64,000 nucleotides of DNA from Zarea fungicola (taxonomy: Eukaryota; Ascomycota; Sordariomycetes; Hypocreales; Cordycipitaceae): the NCBI GenBank assembly GCA_900169235.1, contig FWCC01000238.1:186001-250000 (forward strand). Reading direction: 5' to 3'. The position numbers and the translations under genes are program-made. This document shows, one piece after another, positions 58,590 to 64,000 of this stretch. The notes under the pieces were generated by a model that saw only the letters and a list, made by a program, of their open reading frames with translations, did not search any database and was not told where the DNA came from. Numbering within the stretch: the first letter of the stretch is position 1; the number at the start of each line of letters is the position of its first letter.

Positions 58590-59600
58590 ACGGCTGCCGA
58601 GGAATTTGGAACATGGCGGGACGACCGGGACCTTGGTCCGATGAATCCGGCCCAGCGACAGGAAGTTGACGATGAAGAAACTAACTTTCCGTCCGTCGCA
58701 CTCTCACGTATTCCCTGGACGGCATGGTCTGACAGCCAAGACGATTCGCGATGGAAGCTCGGTACGTCTGAAACGCTGTTTTCCCACTGGACCGGACATT
58801 CTAGCTGATCACTCATCATCATCTTTTTGTTTTGTTTTGGGCGATAGACAGCCCGAATTCTTTGACTTGTCCTGCCCAGTTTTCCAAAATCAATGACCGC
58901 TTTTCTGGTACTCACACACCGGCAAATCTTTGTACGAGTGCATGAAACAGAATGACAAGTTCAATGCGGCAGCCATCCCGACGCCGCTGGTAGTCATGGA
59001 GGATCTGTACAGGTTGGTCTCACACGGGTCGGCAAATCTGGCCGCCTACTTTACACGCGATCCCAATGCTATAGAGTGAGCGCTACAACACGGCAGCAGC
59101 ATACATGAGAACGACGGCCAGCATCTCCTCCGGCAGACCATGCGCAACATGTGCTTTTCCCGGCGGCTCATGCCGCACTATTGGTCTGCCATCAAACTTC
59201 ACGTACAGTATGCTGCGGCCCACAGCCGCCCAGTCTGGCGCACGCCACGAAACTCTCCCACTGTGCAGCGGCCAAGAACGTAGCAAACGGTGGATGACTT
59301 GCAAAAGAATCTCCTTGCATTGGAGCACACCATGTCACAGATTACCAGCGTTTGCAAAGTACAGAGACACAAATTACAACAGAGAAGACGGTCGTGGAGG
59401 TAGAGCGCAGTCGCATCCAAAATAGAGCCTTGGCGGTGCTCGCCATTATCGGCACTGTTTCTCTGCCCATTGGTTCGCTTGCATCCATTTTCAGTATGGA
59501 GGGACTTTAGCTGTAGGTGAACACAACGTTAGATTGTTTTAGGCTATCTGTGGTCCGATAGAGGTCTTGCTTCTCGGCTTGTTGCTCGGTGTGAGTTATT
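58590..59600 (+). pseudogene. Relic of a CorA-like membrane protein gene
   Basis: Fragments in changing frames read as one broken protein. 58590-58808 encodes a polar stretch with LSRIPWTAWSDSQDDSRW. From 58906 one frame gives WYSHTGKSLYECMKQNDKFN and MEDLYRLVSHGSANLAAYFT; it is cut by TGA at 59077 and TAG at 59281 but continues sensibly past both (HGSSIHENDGQHLLRQTMRN and VDDLQKNLLALEHTMSQIT). The next frame (about 59350-59507) gives VEVERSRIQNRALAVLAIIG and SLPIGSLASIFSM, the hydrophobic helix and conserved SM of fungal CorA-like proteins. A third frame then gives GGTLAVGEHNV and PIEVLLLGLLLG. Two in-frame stops and at least two frame changes indicate a non-functional copy. It should not encode a working transporter. 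Confidence 0.65.
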
Positions 59601-59936
59601 GGGATATCAAAGCTCAGCACGTTTCGGTCGACTAGACTCCGTCCATAACTGTCAAAAACTTTCAATTGTCCCAGTTCTCAGTGACCAAAACCAACATTTC
59701 TTCGCCTCCCAGTTTTCATACCAAGCCATCGTCCTGTGTCCCAGCCCTCCAATAATCCGTTGTTTTGTCGAGCCTCACGTATTCGCATCGTTCACCATCG
59801 CTTGTCGTAAAAAACATGATTTGACGTCTTTTTTAATTGAATGCCCTTTTAACGCAAGGCGGTATTTTTTATGTCCTTGCCTCCAATGCAGCCAAAATCA
59901 AACCGACTACTACCAACTCCATCCCGGAACCTGTAT
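59601..59936. other. Intergenic, 3' region of eL33
   Basis: About 340 bases between the decayed CorA-like gene and the eL33 stop codon. It contains the probable eL33 3' UTR; nothing else is recognised. Confidence 0.45.
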
Positions 59937-60611
59937 TTATATCGAGGAGGGGTACAGCATAACACGAACCGAAGCACCGAAAGACTTTGCGGGAAGAGGA
60001 GAAGAGAACTTGGCACGGACAACACCAGAGTTGCCTAGGGAAAGGGTTAGCCATCTTCAATCCGCGACTTCATTCGCCATCTAGTCAGAGTATGTTTTGG
60101 GCATGGGATCGAACATACCATGAGGGCGGGTGACCTTGCCCCAGATCACGCGGATCTTGGTGCCACGGATCTCCTTCTGGCCGCGGTAGACGAAAGCGAC
60201 GCGCTTGCCAAGGTAGAAGCTACATGGAGTTAGTAGGGTTCATGTCGCATATTTTTAGGACGCTTTTTGGGTGACCTACTTGGCGCCCTTGATGTCATCG
60301 ACACCCTCAATCTTGATGAGGGAGGTACCGGGACGGGTAATGTGACGAGAGCGCTGGTAGCTCAGGTGACGTCCCCTGTAAATAGTCAGCGCCAAGTTCC
60401 TGTCGTTCATTCGTCCTCGAGCCATATTCAGAAATCGAAGTCTTCCGCGTAGTCGGCTGAGTCAAACGGGTCGCACTCACTTGACGTATACTATAAACAA
60501 GTTAGCAGTTGGCCTAGAACAACATCATTCACAATATCTTCGCCAACTCCAATCGCATATCCCAAACACAATTTGATATGACGTACATCTGTGACCGGCT
60601 TCAGAAGGCAT
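59937..60611 (-). CDS. rpl33: 60S ribosomal protein eL33 (L35Ae)
   Basis: Five minus-strand exons, 60611-60587, 60490-60481, 60375-60280, 60219-60119 and 60034-59937, give 109 aa, the family's usual size. The second exon is only 10 nt but is required: it joins MPSEAGHR to LYVK and then [19 protein letters not shown]. Later exons encode [33 protein letters not shown] and NSGVVRAKF, ending MLYPSSI. The protein belongs to the cytosolic large subunit. Donors are GTACGT, GTGAGT, GTAGGT and GTATGT. It diverges from the glucose-6-phosphate dehydrogenase gene. Confidence 0.95.
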
Positions 60612-61396
60612 TTTGTTTCGTGTTTCCACCGCTACCGTTATAAAGAAAGTCGTAGGAAAGACGTCTTAGCGAAAAGACCTGTCCCTCTGTTTTGGTTAGT
60701 CGTCGATGGTTGTGTCGTCAAGTCGGACTAAGAAGTTCCAGGTGGATGCGATAATGGTTGTGTGGTGGACTGGCAAAGCCCGAAAAATTTGTGCCCTTCA
60801 CATCACGTGTAAGCTTAGGGCAGCCAGATCCGGCGTTTGTGGCTGCACCGCCACGAAACCGCCGGGCAGTGGGGTGGCAAAGTCACTAGCCACCTGCGCC
60901 ACATCGGCATCTTCGGATCCAGACACACTGGAGAGGCTGAGAGCTGCGGCTCGCTCAAATGCGGCACTTATACAGATCAGCTTACATGCTGATGTGAGGG
61001 GAACTCTCAGCAATTTGGCCCGGAAAAATAGGATCTTAATGCGGCTTGCCTAATTAAATAAGACCTAGATGAACACGTTTTGAAATGGCCATTCTTTTTG
61101 GGCTTCGTGAAGAGTTCACGGCGTTGGAAATCCCTCGTAGTTACGGCCGGCGCAAGGGTCCGGGGTGGGGCAGGAAGACCGCAGTAACTGTAACGTAGGG
61201 AGGGTCTGACATTCCCAACCTTGCTATCAGCGCATCATACTGGGTAGCTCCGCGATAAACATTAGTGAGCAGTCCCGCCCCTCTCCAGCATCTTCATCCC
61301 CCCTCTGACATCCTGCCCTCAAGAAGCTTGATTTTTTCATTTCATTTCATTTCCCGCACCTACACCCTCGCATCCGCCACTGCCGCTGTCGCTGCC
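60612..61396. other. Shared upstream region of eL33 and G6PD
   Basis: 785 bp between divergent starts. The 140 bases before 61397 are pyrimidine-rich with three ATTTC-type repeats (about 61338-61352), typical of a fungal leader. No specific binding site is assigned. Confidence 0.4.
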
Positions 61397-63127
61397 ATGG
61401 AGCAAGCTCCTTCTTCGTATGTCTACCCCACCATGAAGCTCACTGCTTACCGCTAACGGCGGCAGAACCATGGAGCTCAAAGAGAACACCACAATCGTCG
61501 TCCTCGGCGCCTCGGGAGACCTTGCGAAAAAAAAGACAGTATGCTGATTCCTTGCCGCGATTGAAGATGAAAAGCTAACTCTACCAGTACCCCGCCCTGT
61601 TCGGCTTGGTAAGTAGTCATTATTGGCCTCCCAACAAAAGTGTCGATCTAACACATACAGTACCGAAATCAATTCCTCCCTAAAGACGTCCGTATCGTTG
61701 GTTATGCTCGTACGAAAATGGACCACGGGGAGTATCTCCGCCGAATCAAGTCCTACATGAAGACACCAACTAAGGAGATTGAGCAGCAGCTTGAGGAGTT
61801 CTGCAACCTCTGCACTTATGTCTCTGGCCAGTACGACAAAGATGAGTCCTTTGAGGGCCTTACCAAGCACATAGAGGAACTCGAGAAGGGCCGCCCTGAA
61901 CACAATCGCCTTTTTTACATGGCTCTTCCCCCTTCCGTCTTCACGATTGTCTCGCAGCATCTCAAGAAGTGTTGTTACCCGGCCAAGGGCATTGCTCGTG
62001 TCATTGTCGAGAAGCCTTTTGGCAAGGACCTGGCCAGCTCCCGCGAGCTCCAAAAGTCTCTTGAGCCTGACTGGACCGAAGAAGAAATCTACCGTATTGA
62101 CCACTATCTGGGCAAGGAGATGGTGAAGAATATTTTGATTATGCGTTTCGGCAACTCCTTCTTGGGAGCCACCTGGAACCGCCACCACATTGACAACGTC
62201 CAGATCACCTTCAAGGAGCCGTTTGGTACAGAGGGCCGCGGAGGTTACTTTGACGAGTTTGGTATCATTCGCGACGTAATGCAGAACCATTTGCTCCAGG
62301 TCTTGACACTCCTCGCGATGGAGCGCCCTGTGTCCTTCAACGCCGAGGATATTCGCGATGAGAAGGTCCGTGTTCTGCGAGCCATTCCCGCACTTGAACC
62401 CAAGAACGTCATCATTGGCCAGTACGGCCGCTCGCTCGATGGCAGCAAGCCGGCCTACAAAGAAGACGACACTGTTCCTCAGGACTCGCGCTGCCCCACC
62501 TTTTGCGCACTCGTCGCCTACATTAAGAATGAGCGGTGGGACGGTGTGCCATTTATCATGAAGGCCGGCAAAGCCCTCAACGAGCAAAAGACGGAGATTC
62601 GCATCCAGTTCAAGGACGTCACCTCTGGTATCTTCAAGGACATTCCCCGTAATGAGCTAGTCATGCGTATTCAGCCCAACGAGAGTGTCTACATTAAAAT
62701 GAACTCCAAGCTACCCGGCCTCAGCATGCAGACTGTTGTCACTGAGCTCGATTTGACTTACCGCCGCCGCTTCTCGGACCTCAAGATCCCAGAGGCATAT
62801 GAGTCACTTGTTCTTGACTGCCTCAAGGGCGACCACTCTAACTTTGTCCGCGACGATGAACTCGACGCGAGCTGGCGCATCTTCACACCGCTTCTTCACT
62901 ACCTTGATGATAACAAGGAGATTATCCCAATGGAGTACCCATATGGTAAGCCCCTCCACCCCGTTGCGTTTTAGATATTAAACGCTGACAAAATAGGCTC
63001 CCGTGGTCCTGCCGTACTCGATGACTTTACAGCATCATATGGATATAAGTTTAGTGATGCTGCCGGCTACCAGTGGCCAACTACCTCCGCCGTCCCTAGC
63101 AACAACAACAGCAGCAACAAGTTGTAA
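61397..63127 (+). CDS. Glucose-6-phosphate 1-dehydrogenase
   Basis: Five exons, 61397-61416, 61466-61538, 61588-61608, 61661-62945 and 62997-63127, give 509 aa. The NADP-binding motif is VVLGASGDLAKKK; the active-site block is RIDHYLGKEMVKN; VEKPFGKDL and YRNQFLPKDVRIVGYART are also conserved. The enzyme catalyses the first, NADPH-producing step of the oxidative pentose phosphate pathway in the cytosol. The first exon is 20 nt and the third only 21 nt (YPALFGL). A second possible start, the ATG in TMELKENTT at the beginning of exon 2, would shorten the protein by eight residues. The C-terminus ends in an Asn/Ser run (SNNNSSNKL). Confidence 0.96.
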
Positions 63128-63581
63128 GTGAGACAACATCCTTGGTGCGGTCGTCGCTTACAACTTGTAGCTGAATGAAAGGTAGAGAAATATGATAATG
63201 TACCAGTTCAAAAAGTTTCAATTTTGAGTAAAATAAAATTCACTTGCGATAAATGATTGAAATGTATGCACTGAATCCTAGTTATGCCTATTAATAAAAG
63301 TAAGAGGTACTTGCCACTAAGAGGTGTTGGTGATCCCAAAAGTCGCACCTGGTGCAGGACCAGAAGTGGTCCGTGCGCAGCCTCACATGACTTTGTCACC
63401 CTCGCAAACATCTTTCGGGCTGACATCGCTTGCGCATCTGCATCGTGAACGCCATCGATTCGACCACCGCCCATATTCGTCGCTGATGGGCACATTGCTT
63501 TTTTTCATTATCCTGCCCGAGATGCTTTGCCGACCTACGCCTACAGAAAAAACGACATCGACCTAGACGGCCGTGGTATAG
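63128..63581. other. Intergenic region before the Med14 gene
   Basis: About 450 bases with the G6PD 3' UTR and the upstream part of the next gene. No distinct element was seen. Confidence 0.4.
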
Positions 63582-64000
63582 ATGCCTGGCGTCCTCGAGA
63601 TGGAAAATGGCGACGCCAACGGGCGCACCGATCACGACAGGCAGCATGCCAACGGAGTCACTGACCAGATCGGTGCGCCTAACAAGGGAAAAGCCAAGGC
63701 CAGCTCGGATCTGATGCGCATGAACGACCTCCCCGACGAAATCGTACACATCACGCAGGGCTTCATCCCTCTCTCAGCCTTTCTCACGCGCCTTGCGCAG
63801 CTCACACACAACTCGCTACAGGACAAGATGACGGAGTTGGCCAAAATGCCCATTCCGGCATCAGCAGTAAATGGAGCGTCAAGCTTTACTTCCGGTGCGC
63901 CCGATGATACCTCGGCCGAAAATCTACGCAAGAAGGCGTCGCTGCTGCACTTTACGCAGGACATGCATGCGAAATGGGTCAAGGCGCTTGTTATTACGGA
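63582..64000 (+). CDS. Mediator subunit Med14 (Rgr1), N-terminal part
   Basis: The frame opens at ATG 63582 (MPGVLEMENGDANGRTDHDR) and runs without a stop to the window end, giving 139 complete codons. The block NDLPDEIVHITQGFIPLSAF, followed by LTRLAQLTHNSLQDK, LAKMPIP, and then ENLRKKASLLHF and QDMHAKWVKALVIT, matches the conserved N-terminus of Med14, which contacts the Mediator head and middle modules. The protein is normally around 1000 aa or more, so most of it lies beyond the window. A second in-frame ATG at 63600 is an alternative start. Confidence 0.88.
   Translation, partial: MPGVLEMENGDANGRTDHDRQHANGVTDQIGAPNKGKAKASSDLMRMNDLPDEIVHITQGFIPLSAFLTRLAQLTHNSLQDKMTELAKMPIPASAVNGASSFTSGAPDDTSAENLRKKASLLHFTQDMHAKWVKALVIT

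Noticed and set aside
61337..62587. 416-codon minus-strand open frame
   Set aside because: Antisense to glucose-6-phosphate dehydrogenase, with no domain; a by-product of codon bias.

Overview
This is a eukaryotic, filamentous-ascomycete (Pezizomycotina) window. Most genes carry short introns (about 43-130 nt) with GTRNGY donors, CTRAC/CTAAC-type branch points and YAG acceptors. Gene content is typically fungal: class IV chitin synthase, SEL1-repeat chitin-synthase activator, NACHT-ankyrin STAND protein, DUF2406 protein. Sordariomycetes/Hypocreales seems likely from overall feel, but I cannot prove the order from sequence alone. No tRNA, rRNA, CRISPR array or intact transposon was recognised.

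Left part, about 1-14 kb, looks accessory: a polytopic membrane protein of a fungal family often found near metabolite clusters, a 2.8-kb gene-free stretch, a 1697-aa STAND/NLR-type receptor with a NACHT domain and a long ankyrin array, a small cysteine-containing secreted protein, and a T5orf172 (GIY-YIG-like) protein.

From 14 to 63 kb the window is mostly conserved housekeeping genes, many in divergent pairs with short shared upstream regions: eL36; a TUG/ASPL-type UBX protein (-) opposite proteasome beta-3 (+); SERCA-type Ca2+-ATPase (-) opposite a Dbl-type RhoGEF (+); an Rtc3/SBDS-like protein; a small 4-TM membrane protein; OPA3-like (-) opposite Polo kinase (+); class IV chitin synthase (-) opposite its likely farnesylated SEL1 activator (+); a Myb-like protein; Fun30-type SNF2 remodeller (-) opposite VMA21 (+); DUF2406; eL33 (-) opposite glucose-6-phosphate dehydrogenase (+). 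The window ends inside the start of Mediator subunit Med14.

Between 56.8 and 59.6 kb lies a small island that breaks the housekeeping pattern: a multi-exon minus-strand gene or fragment of unknown function and a clearly broken plus-strand relic of a CorA-like membrane protein. Three long stretches (about 27.1-30.8, 39.7-42.3 and 46.8-50.6 kb) have no convincing gene and probably hold long leaders, promoters or non-coding transcripts.

The best functional link is the head-to-head pair of chitin synthase and activator, where both halves of one enzyme complex share a 2.57-kb upstream region. Exon coordinates below were derived by hand from splice signals and reading-frame continuity; no database search was run.
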